Assembly: GCA_910585735.1 (NCBI GenBank) | Contig: CAJUEU010000003.1 | Coordinates: 1-64,000 of the forward strand | DNA length: 64,000 bases | Source of the DNA: an uncultured Oscillospiraceae bacterium | GTDB lineage: Bacteria > Bacillota > Clostridia > Oscillospirales > Oscillospiraceae | Direction: 5' to 3' | Shown: positions 35,510-43,289 of the stretch, piece after piece | Layout of the letters: each line of letters begins with the position of its first letter | Numbering within the stretch: position 1 is the first letter of the stretch | Position numbers and translations under genes: made by a program | Notes under the pieces: model-generated | Told to the model about the DNA's origin: nothing | Database searches by the model: none | Seen by the model: only the letters and a program-made list of their open reading frames with translations

Positions 35510-36997
35510 ATGAGAAAAGCAGGGATCCTGATGCCCATTTCCGCACTGCCCTCCCCTTATGGGATCGGCACGCTGGGGGCGGCGGCCCGGGAGTTCGCGG
35601 ACTTTTTGGCGGCAGGGGGCCAGCGCTGCTGGCAGCTCCTCCCCGTAGGGCCCACCAGTTACGGGGACTCCCCCTATCAGTCCTTCTCCTCCTTTGCGGG
35701 GAACCCTTATTTCATCGACCTGGATACCTTGGCCCAGGAGGGACTGTTGGAGCCCAGGGAATATCGGAATTTGAACTGGGGGGAGGATCCGGCGGCGGTA
35801 GACTACGGTCTTCTCTACCAAAACCGCTATAAGGTGCTGCGGAAAGCCTGTAAGCGGCTTTTGGAGCAGGACCGGCCCGATTTCCACCAATTTTGTACCG
35901 ATCAGGCCTTTTGGTTGGAGGATTATGCCCTCTTCATGGCCCTGAAGGACGCCCATAAGGGGACCTCCTGGCAGGCCTGGCCCGAGGGGCTCCGCCTCCG
36001 CCAGCCCGAGGCGCTGGACAAGGCCCGGGAGAAGCATGGGGAAAGGATCGGCTTCTGGAAGGGGGTCCAGTACCTCTTTTTTCACCAGTGGGAGAACTGG
36101 AAGACCTATGTGAACGAGCGGGGTATCTCGGTCCTTGGAGACCTGCCCATCTACGTGTCCGGGGACAGCGCCGACGTGTGGGCCAACCAGGACCAATTTC
36201 AAATGGACGACCAGGGTCGGCCCACCGAAGTGGCCGGCTGTCCCCCCGATGGCTTCTCGGCCGACGGTCAGCTCTGGGGCAACCCTCTCTTTGATTGGGA
36301 GAAAATGGAGGAGGACGGTTACGCCTGGTGGCTTCGGCGGATCCAGTTCCAGTTCCGGCTTTACGACACCCTGCGCATCGACCACTTTCGGGGCTTTGAG
36401 TCCTATTACGCCATCCCCTATGGGGAGGACACTGCCCGGAACGGCCGCTGGCGGCCCGGGCCTGGGATCCGCTTTTTCCGAAGGGTGAACGAGGTGTTGG
36501 GGGAGAAGGACATCATTGCCGAGGACCTGGGCTTCCTCACCCCCGAGGTCCATGCGCTGCTGCGGGAATCGGGCTATCCAGGGATGAAGATCCTGGAGTT
36601 TGCTTTTGACCGCCGGGATGGAGGAAACGATTATCTGCCTCACACCTACCCCACCCACTGTGTGGTCTATACCGGCACCCACGACAACGACACGATTCAG
36701 GGGTGGATGGCATCCGCTCCACCCCAGGACGTAGATTTTGCCAAGGCTTACCTCCGCCTTACCGAGGGGGAGGGCTACCACTGGGGCATGATGCGCTCGG
36801 CCTGGGCCTCTCCCGCCGACCTGGCGGTGATGCAGTTCCAGGACCTGCTGGGGCTGGGGAGCGAGGCCCGGATGAATACGCCTTCTACTCTGGGGAGCAA
36901 CTGGAAATGGCGGACCTTGCCAGGTACTTACCACGAGGCGTTGGCCCATAAGCTCTACGAGGATATGCGGGTCTACCAGCGTTTGAATCGAAATTAA
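35510..36997 (+). CDS. malQ: 4-alpha-glucanotransferase (amylomaltase)
   Basis: A 495-residue GH77 enzyme that moves alpha-1,4-glucan segments between maltodextrins. Visible: SPYQSFSSFAGNPYFIDL (substrate loop), the nucleophile region LRIDHFRGFESYY, the acid region IIAEDLGFLTPEV, and YTGTHDNDTI. Length is normal for bacterial MalQ. The start is ATG 35510 (AGGTGA eight bases upstream). It follows tetR by 73 bases without a visible terminator, and ends in a strong one. Confidence 0.95.
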   Translation: MRKAGILMPISALPSPYGIGTLGAAAREFADFLAAGGQRCWQLLPVGPTSYGDSPYQSFSSFAGNPYFIDLDTLAQEGLLEPREYRNLNWGEDPAAVDYGLLYQNRYKVLRKACKRLLEQDRPDFHQFCTDQAFWLEDYALFMALKDAHKGTSWQAWPEGLRLRQPEALDKAREKHGERIGFWKGVQYLFFHQWENWKTYVNERGISVLGDLPIYVSGDSADVWANQDQFQMDDQGRPTEVAGCPPDGFSADGQLWGNPLFDWEKMEEDGYAWWLRRIQFQFRLYDTLRIDHFRGFESYYAIPYGEDTARNGRWRPGPGIRFFRRVNEVLGEKDIIAEDLGFLTPEVHALLRESGYPGMKILEFAFDRRDGGNDYLPHTYPTHCVVYTGTHDNDTIQGWMASAPPQDVDFAKAYLRLTEGEGYHWGMMRSAWASPADLAVMQFQDLLGLGSEARMNTPSTLGSNWKWRTLPGTYHEALAHKLYEDMRVYQRLNRN

Positions 36998-37008
36998 GTC
37001 GCAAGCAG

Positions 37009-37042
37009 AAACAGGGAGCGGGGGAAAGCCCGCTCCCTGTTT
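37009..37042 (+). terminator. Terminator after malQ
   Basis: AAACAGGGAGCGGG/CCCGCTCCCTGTTT stem with a six-base loop, then T residues. Confidence 0.88.
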
Positions 37043-37215
37043 TCGCCGTAAAGCAAAGGGAACTAATTTCTCATATATGAGTTGGCGGCAGGACTCTTTT
37101 TTTGCCATAATAGGTCGAGACAGGGAACCTTCTGGCGGAAGAAGGCGAATTTTTTGCTTTTGCCGGGGGGACAAGCAATTCTCCGGCCTTGGCCGGAAGG
37201 GGAGGAGGAGCGTGG

Positions 37216-37545
37216 ATGCGGGAGGTACAGGAGCTTTTGCGCCGGCTGGGGCTCACTGAACGGTACGTGGGCTTTTTTTACACGGCATGCGCGGTGGAGC
37301 TGTGTATGGACCAGCCTGAGCGGCTGATGTTTGTGACCAAATGGATCTACCCGGATGTGGCCAAACGGTACCAGACAAACTGGACGGCGGTGGAGCGAAG
37401 CATCCGCACGGTGCGGGGTATGCTTTGGAAAAACAACAGGCAGGGGCTGGAATTTTTGGTGGGACGGCCTCTGACGGAGAAGCCGGGCGCCGCGCAGTTT
37501 CTGGCTATGCTGGCCGAAGGAACAGCCCGGCGCGCCTCAGAATAA
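37216..37545 (+). CDS. Standalone Spo0A C-terminal-domain protein
   Basis: A 109-residue protein that aligns over nearly all its length with the DNA-binding domain of Spo0A: FYTACAVELCMDQPERLMF, IYPDVAKRYQTNWTAVERSI (recognition-helix region) and the end AAQFLAMLAEG. The phosphoacceptor receiver domain is missing. It may compete with Spo0A at 0A boxes or act independently; no phosphorylation control is possible. The ATG at 37216 follows GGGAGGAGG. Single gene with its own terminator. Confidence 0.85.
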   Translation: MREVQELLRRLGLTERYVGFFYTACAVELCMDQPERLMFVTKWIYPDVAKRYQTNWTAVERSIRTVRGMLWKNNRQGLEFLVGRPLTEKPGAAQFLAMLAEGTARRASE

Positions 37546-37597
37546 AAGAGCCGGACATTACGCCTCCTCTCTGGGCGGCGCAATGTCCGGCTCTTTT
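37544..37597 (+). terminator. Terminator after the Spo0A-C gene
   Basis: AAAAGAGCCGGACATT and its exact complement frame a 22-base spacer that folds again; a T-tract follows. It starts inside the stop codon. Confidence 0.88.
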
Positions 37598-37701
37598 ATT
37601 TTCCTTTGAGGATGGGCCGCCAGTCTTTTGCCAGTCCTCTGTTCGGCGCCGCAGGGAAGGAGTCCTGTGGTGGTTGGAGGAACAGTAATGGACATATTTT
37701 A

Positions 37702-37790
37702 ATTAAAATTTTAATATATAATTATATCTATAATATAATTATATATCAAATTAAAATTTTAATGACATTTGAAAAATGATGTGCTATAAT
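37702..37790 (+). promoter_or_regulatory. Nested palindromic operator and promoter of the Phd/Hip module
   Basis: Two copies of the 14-base palindrome ATTAAAATTTTAAT (37702-37715, 37750-37763) flank two copies of the 12-base palindrome ATATAATTATAT (37716-37727, 37733-37744). The last palindrome overlaps a -35 ATGACA (37762-37767) with a 17-base spacer to TATAAT (37785-37790). This fits cooperative autorepression by an antitoxin. DNA here is far more AT-rich than its surroundings. Confidence 0.65.
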
Positions 37791-37822
37791 AGAAAAACAT
37801 CAATAGGGGGAGGTGATGGATA

Positions 37823-38101
37823 ATGCGGCGAAGTGATCCAATGGATCACCTGGTCTCTATTAGTGCGTTGAATCAGGGACAAGCATCTAAAGTGCTGAAC
37901 AGAGTTACCGATGAGCATGAAATAATTATATTAAAAAACAATCAAGCGAAAGCCGTTATTATCTCTCCCGATCAATTTAGAAGCTACGCCGAACTGGCGG
38001 AAATATGCAGTGTCATTGTGGAGGAGAAGCTAATTTCTGAAGATCAAGAGCAAAAAATTCGTGCCCTCTTGAAGAAGACGAAGCTTTACACGGAAGAGTA
38101 A
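37823..38101 (+). CDS. Phd/YefM-family antitoxin-like protein
   Basis: A 92-residue protein with the Phd/YefM fold in its first 60 residues (VSISALNQGQASKVLNRV; then EIIILKNNQAKAVIISPDQF), the DNA-binding and dimerisation part of such antitoxins. The C-terminal 30 residues are charged and could mask a toxin. The ATG lies behind GGGAGGTGAT. It is first in the three-gene module with a HipA-core kinase and a HipS-HIRAN protein, a place usually held by an XRE-type HipB, and is separated from the kinase by 58 bases. Confidence 0.82.
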   Translation: MRRSDPMDHLVSISALNQGQASKVLNRVTDEHEIIILKNNQAKAVIISPDQFRSYAELAEICSVIVEEKLISEDQEQKIRALLKKTKLYTEE

Positions 38102-38159
38102 AGGGATGTTTATGGGACATGGGTTTGCTTTATACTTGGTATGAGAGGAGGCCAAAACT

Positions 38160-39092
38160 GTGGCAGAGTTTTTTGATTTTAGCCAGTGGCAAAAGCCGGA
38201 AGAACTATCTGCGGGAAGTGGAGCCAGTGAAAAGATATGGCTTCGTTCGCCAGATGGGGAAAGAACAGGCCTCTTTAAATTTCCCAAAACCCGAAATTAT
38301 CCGGGGAAGCCGGAGACAACGTCCACAGAGCATGTATCAGAGTGGCTGGCCTCACAATTGGGAAAGATTTTGGGTGTTCCTTGCGCCGAGGTCGAACTGG
38401 GAAGCTATTATGGCCGAAAGGGCAGTTTAAGTGTCCTAATTACTGACAATAAGAAGGAACATTTGGAGCTGAATGAAGGCGTTGCGTTTATCAAGGAATT
38501 GTATCCACAATACGACGCAAAAGAAATGGTCGACAAGGCCTCCAAAACCTATTACTGTTTAGACCAAATCCTGGAGGCAACAAAGGAATATCTTCCCATA
38601 CAATTTTGGATCGAAGTCCTCCTGTTCGACTTTTTGATTGGCAACACAGACCGTCATCAAAGCAACTGGGCGCTGTTAAAGGACGAAGCCGGACAGTATC
38701 GTCAATGCCCGCTTTATGATAATGGGTCATCGCTGTGCAGCTACATTGAAGAGGATCAACTGGAGCGGCTGTTTTCTAAAGATAGCGGCCCTATGAGGCG
38801 CTTAACGGATACTGGGTCGCGGTCCAAAATACGGATAGATGGGGCGGTCAAAAAAGCTCCCACGCACAAAGAAGTTATCCGTCATATTCTGGATCAGTAT
38901 CCACGCAGCGCGGTGCCTACAGCCCGTAATTTTTTAGAGCGGCTTACCCAAGAGAAAATAGAAAGTCTTTTGAACGAATTGCCGAATGATATTTTTTCAG
39001 GGGGCCGCAAAACGCTCGCTTTATATTATTTAGGTGAGAAGAAACGCATTTTATCTCAGCTGCTAAAGGAAGGAATAACCAATTATGGCTAA
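38160..39092 (+). CDS. HipA-core Ser/Thr kinase (HipT-like toxin candidate)
   Basis: A 310-residue kinase lacking the HipA N-terminal subdomain. Visible: a Gly/Ser-rich loop SAGSGASEK (17-25), the nucleotide lysine in LFKFPK (K40), the catalytic motif IGNTDRHQSN with D164 and N169, and the metal site PLYDNG with D187. All key residues are present, so it should be active. HipA and HipT phosphorylate aminoacyl-tRNA synthetases (GltX, TrpS); the target here is unknown. GTG start at 38160 behind GAGAGGAGG. It overlaps the next gene by eight bases. Codons are AT-richer than in neighbours, suggesting transfer. Confidence 0.85.
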   Translation: MAEFFDFSQWQKPEELSAGSGASEKIWLRSPDGERTGLFKFPKTRNYPGKPETTSTEHVSEWLASQLGKILGVPCAEVELGSYYGRKGSLSVLITDNKKEHLELNEGVAFIKELYPQYDAKEMVDKASKTYYCLDQILEATKEYLPIQFWIEVLLFDFLIGNTDRHQSNWALLKDEAGQYRQCPLYDNGSSLCSYIEEDQLERLFSKDSGPMRRLTDTGSRSKIRIDGAVKKAPTHKEVIRHILDQYPRSAVPTARNFLERLTQEKIESLLNELPNDIFSGGRKTLALYYLGEKKRILSQLLKEGITNYG

Positions 39093-39786
39093 GAAAAATG
39101 GATTGGATTATATTTATGTTGTGTGGCAGGATCCTAAAAGCCGCAGCAAATTTGTAATTGGTACTCTTACCCGCAATGGGCATTATGAATTTACCTATGG
39201 GGAGGAGTTGGAACAGGCCAAGAAGTGCGGCTTTATGCCGATGGTGGCATTTCCCTCATTTGAAGCAAGGTATGTAGAGGATACAGTATTCCCAACATTT
39301 TCTTGCCGGCTTCCCGATGTAAAAAGAAAAGACATTCAGCGCATTTTGGCCGATTGCGGATTAACGGAATATGATGAATTTGAGCTTTTGAAAAAGAGTG
39401 GAGCAAAACTTCCTACTGACACATTAGAGTTTATTGACCCGATTTTTGACGACCAGGAGGTTGTGGACCGCACATTCCATGTTGCGGGGATGCGATATTA
39501 CATGGATTGCGGGGGAGAAAATTGCGGTGCTGTTTCGCAGTTGCCTTCTGGAACTACTTTGATCCTTCGACGTGAACCAGATAACCAGCACGACCCTCAT
39601 GCGGTTCAAGTCATGACCAGGGAGGGGGTAATGCTTGGATACTTACCCAGATATTATAGTGAGGCGGTGTCTAAGCGGCTGGAAAAAGGAATGAGCTATA
39701 CCTGCCAGGTCGCAACTCATAGCTGTGAAAAAATGTGTGGCGAATGTTTAAAAGTCAAATTGCGGATGCCGGCAATTCTTGTGTAG
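39085..39786 (+). CDS. HipS-like (HipA N-subdomain) and HIRAN domain fusion
   Basis: A 233-residue protein. Residues about 10-117 resemble the HipA N-terminal subdomain, or HipS (FVIGTLTRNGHYEFTYGEEL; then FPTFSCRLPDVKRKD; then FELLKKSGAKLPTDTLEF), which is missing from the adjacent kinase. Residues about 128-225 form a HIRAN domain (FHVAGMRYYM; LRREPDNQHDPHAVQV; LGYLPRYYSEAVS), a fold that binds DNA ends. In hipBST the HipS subunit neutralises the kinase, so this is probably the direct antitoxin, perhaps linked to DNA-damage sensing through HIRAN. Start codon overlaps the kinase end. Confidence 0.82.
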   Translation: MAKKNGLDYIYVVWQDPKSRSKFVIGTLTRNGHYEFTYGEELEQAKKCGFMPMVAFPSFEARYVEDTVFPTFSCRLPDVKRKDIQRILADCGLTEYDEFELLKKSGAKLPTDTLEFIDPIFDDQEVVDRTFHVAGMRYYMDCGGENCGAVSQLPSGTTLILRREPDNQHDPHAVQVMTREGVMLGYLPRYYSEAVSKRLEKGMSYTCQVATHSCEKMCGECLKVKLRMPAILV

Positions 39787-39798
39787 TGGCAGTTGTGT

Positions 39799-39830
39799 AA
39801 AGGAGGCCGTCCCGCGGGACGGCCTCCTTT
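39799..39830. terminator. Perfect 32-base palindromic terminator
   Basis: AAAGGAGGCCGTCCCG followed directly by its complement; serves the HipS-HIRAN gene and the converging deacetylase gene. Confidence 0.85.
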
Positions 39831-39835
39831 GTGCC

Positions 39836-40612
39836 TTACGACTTGGGGCACTGCTTGCCGGCATGGTCGATGGTGTAATCCGTGTTGTACTCTCCGGGGA
39901 GAATGAGCTCCGAGATGGGAACAAAGGTGTAGCCCTCCTGGAGCAGAGTCTCCAGAATGGCGGGCAGGGCCTCGGGGGTGTGCTTGGCGGCGTTGTGAAA
40001 CAGCACGATGGAGCCCGCCTGCACCCTGGAGGTCACCCGTTTGGTGATCTCGGCGGCGCTGAGGTCCTTCCAGTCCAGGGAGTCCACATCCCATTGAATG
40101 GGCTCCATGCCGATGGCCCGGATGGCGGTGATCACGTTGTCGTCATACTCCCCGTAGGGGGGGCGAATGAGGGTGGGACGCACCCCGGTGACCGCCTCGA
40201 TCTTGTCGTTGCAGGCGTTCAGATCTGCGCCGATCTCCTCCCGGGAAAGCTGGGAGAGATGGTCGTGGTGGTTGGAATGGTTCATCACCTCATGCCCCGC
40301 GTCCGAGAGGGCCTTCACCGACTCAGGGTATTTGTCCACCCACTCCCCCACCACAAAGAAGGTGGCCTTTACATTGTACTTGCTCAAAATGTCGATAAGC
40401 TGCTGGGTGTCCTCATTGCCCCAGGCTGCGTCAAAGGAAATGGACACCATTTTTTGGTCCCGCTGGACGCAGTAGATGGGCAATTCTCTGGTGGTGGCCG
40501 AGGCCCCTACCACCAGAGGAGAGTTCACCGCCCACAGCATACCTCCCGCCGCCAGCAGACAAGCCAGTACGGTCAAAGTCTTTTTCTTCAGCAAAAACAT
40601 CTTGATATTCAA
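39836..40612 (-). CDS. pdaB: PdaB-like polysaccharide deacetylase
   Basis: A 258-residue NodB-domain enzyme with an N-terminal signal-anchor (about 12-32). Motif 1 is SFDAAWGNED, motif 2 HSNHHDHL with the two metal His, motif 3 RPPYGEYDD, then DVDSLDW and LFHN. The overall pattern and the FDAAWG variant resemble the sporulation deacetylases of the PdaB group acting on cortex or cell-wall glycan. A TTG at 40612, eight bases after GGAGG, is the most likely start; the next ATG (40600) has no site at proper distance. Confidence 0.83.
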   Translation of the reverse strand: MNIKMFLLKKKTLTVLACLLAAGGMLWAVNSPLVVGASATTRELPIYCVQRDQKMVSISFDAAWGNEDTQQLIDILSKYNVKATFFVVGEWVDKYPESVKALSDAGHEVMNHSNHHDHLSQLSREEIGADLNACNDKIEAVTGVRPTLIRPPYGEYDDNVITAIRAIGMEPIQWDVDSLDWKDLSAAEITKRVTSRVQAGSIVLFHNAAKHTPEALPAILETLLQEGYTFVPISELILPGEYNTDYTIDHAGKQCPKS

Positions 40613-40711
40613 AGGGATCCCCTCCTCGCGATTCTGATGTACTATATGCTTCGTCCACAGGGTTCCATGCGGAAAAATGTACTGAAACCGCATTAGAGAT
40701 AAGCGTAAAAG

Positions 40712-40756
40712 AAAAAAAGCAGCCGCCGGAGAACTACTCCGGCGGCTGCTTTTTTT
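40712..40756. terminator. Terminator between araC-type gene and pdaB
   Basis: A 19-base stem (seven A, then GCAGCCGCCGGA, and complement) with a seven-base loop and T-tracts on both sides. Confidence 0.9.
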
Positions 40757-40768
40757 GAAAGCAACGAA

Positions 40769-41524
40769 TCAGGGCAAGTTGACGTCAGAAAGCACGGTAG
40801 CGCTCCGGCTTTTTCGCCGGAACTGGAGAGGGGTAAGCCCGGTATACTGCTTAAAGCTCTGGCCGAAATGGCGGCTGGAGGAGAAGCACAACTCGGCGGC
40901 AATGGCGGTGATGGACAGCTCGCTGGAGGACAGCAGGCTCTGGGCCAGACCGAGCCGTTTCTCCAGAATGTACCGATGAAGGGTACATCCAACTTCTCCT
41001 TTGGATAAGGTGTTCAAATATCCCACAGAGACCCCGGCGGCATCGGCCACATCCTTCTCGGAGAAAGGGGTGGTCAGGTGGGATTCAATATATTCGTTGG
41101 CCCGGCGGAGTAGGGAATTGCTGTGGAGGACGCTCCGATTTTGGACCAGTTCGCATAGTCCCAAGGCGGCGGAGAGGACGGCATCATGAATATCATCCAT
41201 GGTCTTGGCCTTGTCGATATCCAGTGTTCGGTTCTCCAGAATGTCGAAAAGGGCGCTGGCCGGAAGCTGGAGCAGATACCCGTGGTGGAGAAGCAGTCCC
41301 AGGACCATACAGGCCTGCATCTGCCGGAAATGGAGGGTGTCTTTCAGCCTGCTGCCAGAGCTGCCGCCCTCGGAGCGGCCACCTGGATAGCCGGCCAAGA
41401 GTTCCTGAACTCTTGCGCTATCTCCGCAGGAGATAGCGTCCAAAGTCATCTGTGCACCGCGGAAAATGACCAGATACCCTTCGGCGGCTTGCTGGGCATG
41501 GTCGATGCTGCCTTCAAATCTCAT
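40769..41524 (-). CDS. AraC-family transcriptional regulator
   Basis: A 251-residue regulator with two C-terminal helix-turn-helix motifs (FSEKDVADAAGVSVGYLNTL and ITAIAAELCFSSSRHFGQSF) and the family end YTGLTPLQFRRK. The N-terminal domain (about 1-140) shows no recognised sugar-binding cupin pattern. Divergent from the transporter gene at 41741, which it probably controls. The ATG at 41524 follows AAGGAGG. Confidence 0.88.
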   Translation of the reverse strand: MRFEGSIDHAQQAAEGYLVIFRGAQMTLDAISCGDSARVQELLAGYPGGRSEGGSSGSRLKDTLHFRQMQACMVLGLLLHHGYLLQLPASALFDILENRTLDIDKAKTMDDIHDAVLSAALGLCELVQNRSVLHSNSLLRRANEYIESHLTTPFSEKDVADAAGVSVGYLNTLSKGEVGCTLHRYILEKRLGLAQSLLSSSELSITAIAAELCFSSSRHFGQSFKQYTGLTPLQFRRKSRSATVLSDVNLP

Positions 41525-41612
41525 AGGGGCCTCCTTGTCATTTTGCACAAAAAGTGCAAGCAAAAATTGTGCGGCTTGTCGAAAATGAAAGGACTGCGAA
41601 AAAATGATATTT

Positions 41613-41684
41613 TAGGATAAAATATGATAGAATTGTGACTAAAATATTTTTATCCTATTATAAACGGCGAAGCAAGCGCTGTCA
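41613..41684 (+). promoter_or_regulatory. Promoter, inverted repeat and possible cre site before the transporter gene
   Basis: TTGTGA (41633-41638), 17-base spacer, TATTAT (41656-41661). A 10-base perfect inverted repeat TAGGATAAAA/TTTTATCCTA (41613-41622 and 41648-41657) brackets the -35 and touches the -10. AGCAAGCGCTGTCA (41671-41684) differs from the catabolite-response consensus at one position and lies where a roadblock would act. Confidence 0.45.
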
Positions 41685-41740
41685 AATCCAAAAAAGGAGA
41701 AGGAAGAAGATCGACCCAACAAAAAACGGAGGTATGTTTT

Positions 41741-43264
41741 ATGAACATGGAAGGAAGAAACCCCAAGTACGCAAAGTACTGGTCAGCTGACGGACTGCAT
41801 CACTGCTCTCCCCTCAGAATGGCCGGCTTTGCCTGCAACAACCTGGCCACCAACATGTACTTCATGATCATGGCCATGGCCAGCTTCTACCTGAACGGCT
41901 TCGTGGGCCTGGCGGTTATGGCTGCGTCCAGCTTTGCCGCTGTCATGCGTGTGTGGGACGCCGTCACTGACCCTATGATCGGCTTCATTATTGACCGGAC
42001 CAATGGTAAGTTCGGCAAGATGCGTCCCTTTATGGTGATCGGCAACATCGGTATGCACATTACCTCGTTTCTCCTGTTCCATGTGACCCACCAGCTGCCC
42101 GAGGGCTTCGCTCGGATCGCGTTCTACACGGTGATTTGTGTGGTCTACTACATCTTCTTCACCTTCCAGAATGCCATCACCCGGGCTGGTCAGGCCGTTA
42201 TGACCAACGACCCCAAGCAGCGCCCTCTGTTCTCCATGTTCAACGTGATCATTCCCATCGTTGTCATGACCGTGGTCACTTGGCATCGGACCAATATTCT
42301 GATCCCCAAGTACGGCTCCTACTACAGCACCGGGCTGTTCCATGACATGTGGCTGGTGGCCTTCTGCACCTCCGTGGTGTGCACCATTATCGCCGTCATT
42401 GCCATCGCGCCCAAGGACCAGCCCGAGTTCTACGGCGTCAACACCGCTACCAAGGCTGCCAAAATCAGCTTCAAGGACTATGCTGAGGTCCTGAAGGGAA
42501 ACAAGGCGATCCGCTGGCTGATCCTGGCCGCCTGCTCCGACAAATTTGCCACTCAGGCCAACCACACTTCCATCAACATCGTTCTGTGGGGACTGGTGGT
42601 AGGAAACAATGCTCTCTCCGGCGGTATGGGTATCTACACCAATGGCTTTACCATCATCTTCGCCTTACTGGGCTACGGCGTGGTGGCTCAGAAGCTGGGC
42701 CTGCGGAAGACCTATGTGGTGGGCTCTCTGGGCGGTATTGTTCTGAACCTCTGTATGATCATGCTGTGGGTCTTCGGCGATCCTACCACTATGAACCTGC
42801 CCGGCTATGAGGGCTTCAACGGCTTCTCCCTGTTCACAATTCTCTACATGGTTCTGATCATCGCCAAGGGCGGCTTCGGCACCATGACCGGCGACATCGT
42901 TCTGCCCATGATTTCCGACTGTACCGACTACGAGGTCTACCGCAGCGGCAAGTTCGTTCCCGGCCTGATGGGTACCCTCTTCAGCCTGGTGGACAAGGGC
43001 ATCAGCTCCATCTCCCCCATGTTCACCGGCCTGATCTTCAGCTTCATCGGCTTTGCCGATGCCTATCCCGACCTGACCACCCAACTTACTCCCACCTTGT
43101 TTGCCGTGGCTCTGTTCATTGCTTACGGCCTGCCCTCCATCGGCCTGGCCATTAACATCATCGCCATGGAGTTTTATCCCCTGACCAAGGAGAAGATGGC
43201 CGAGATCCAGGACGAGATTGCCCGGATCAAGGCCCGGGATATGGCCGCTATAGAGCAGAAATAA
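41741..43264 (+). CDS. GPH-type sugar:cation symporter (MFS)
   Basis: A 507-residue membrane transporter with about 12 helices, of the glycoside-pentoside-hexuronide family: the family motif region RVWDAVTDPMIGFIIDRT (about 70-87) followed by KFGKMRPF is plain. It should import a glycoside or sugar acid with Na+ or H+. It is followed after 25 bases by a TIM-barrel sugar isomerase/epimerase-like gene and divergent from an AraC regulator, an inducible uptake and catabolism unit; the substrate cannot be named. Confidence 0.9.
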   Translation: MNMEGRNPKYAKYWSADGLHHCSPLRMAGFACNNLATNMYFMIMAMASFYLNGFVGLAVMAASSFAAVMRVWDAVTDPMIGFIIDRTNGKFGKMRPFMVIGNIGMHITSFLLFHVTHQLPEGFARIAFYTVICVVYYIFFTFQNAITRAGQAVMTNDPKQRPLFSMFNVIIPIVVMTVVTWHRTNILIPKYGSYYSTGLFHDMWLVAFCTSVVCTIIAVIAIAPKDQPEFYGVNTATKAAKISFKDYAEVLKGNKAIRWLILAACSDKFATQANHTSINIVLWGLVVGNNALSGGMGIYTNGFTIIFALLGYGVVAQKLGLRKTYVVGSLGGIVLNLCMIMLWVFGDPTTMNLPGYEGFNGFSLFTILYMVLIIAKGGFGTMTGDIVLPMISDCTDYEVYRSGKFVPGLMGTLFSLVDKGISSISPMFTGLIFSFIGFADAYPDLTTQLTPTLFAVALFIAYGLPSIGLAINIIAMEFYPLTKEKMAEIQDEIARIKARDMAAIEQK

Positions 43265-43289
43265 GCCATTGTAAAAGGAGAATTCAGCC

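Noticed and set aside
35462..37174. 570-codon minus-strand frame
   Set aside because: Antisense shadow of malQ; crosses the malQ terminator.
38119..38430. 103-codon frame overlapping the HipA-core kinase start
   Set aside because: Out of frame with the kinase, whose motifs are certain; no ribosome site or conserved features.
41390..41450. Short inverted repeats (GAGTTC/GAACTC; GCTATCTCC/GGAGATAGC)
   Set aside because: They lie inside the AraC-type coding sequence and are explained by codon content; no regulatory reading is supported.
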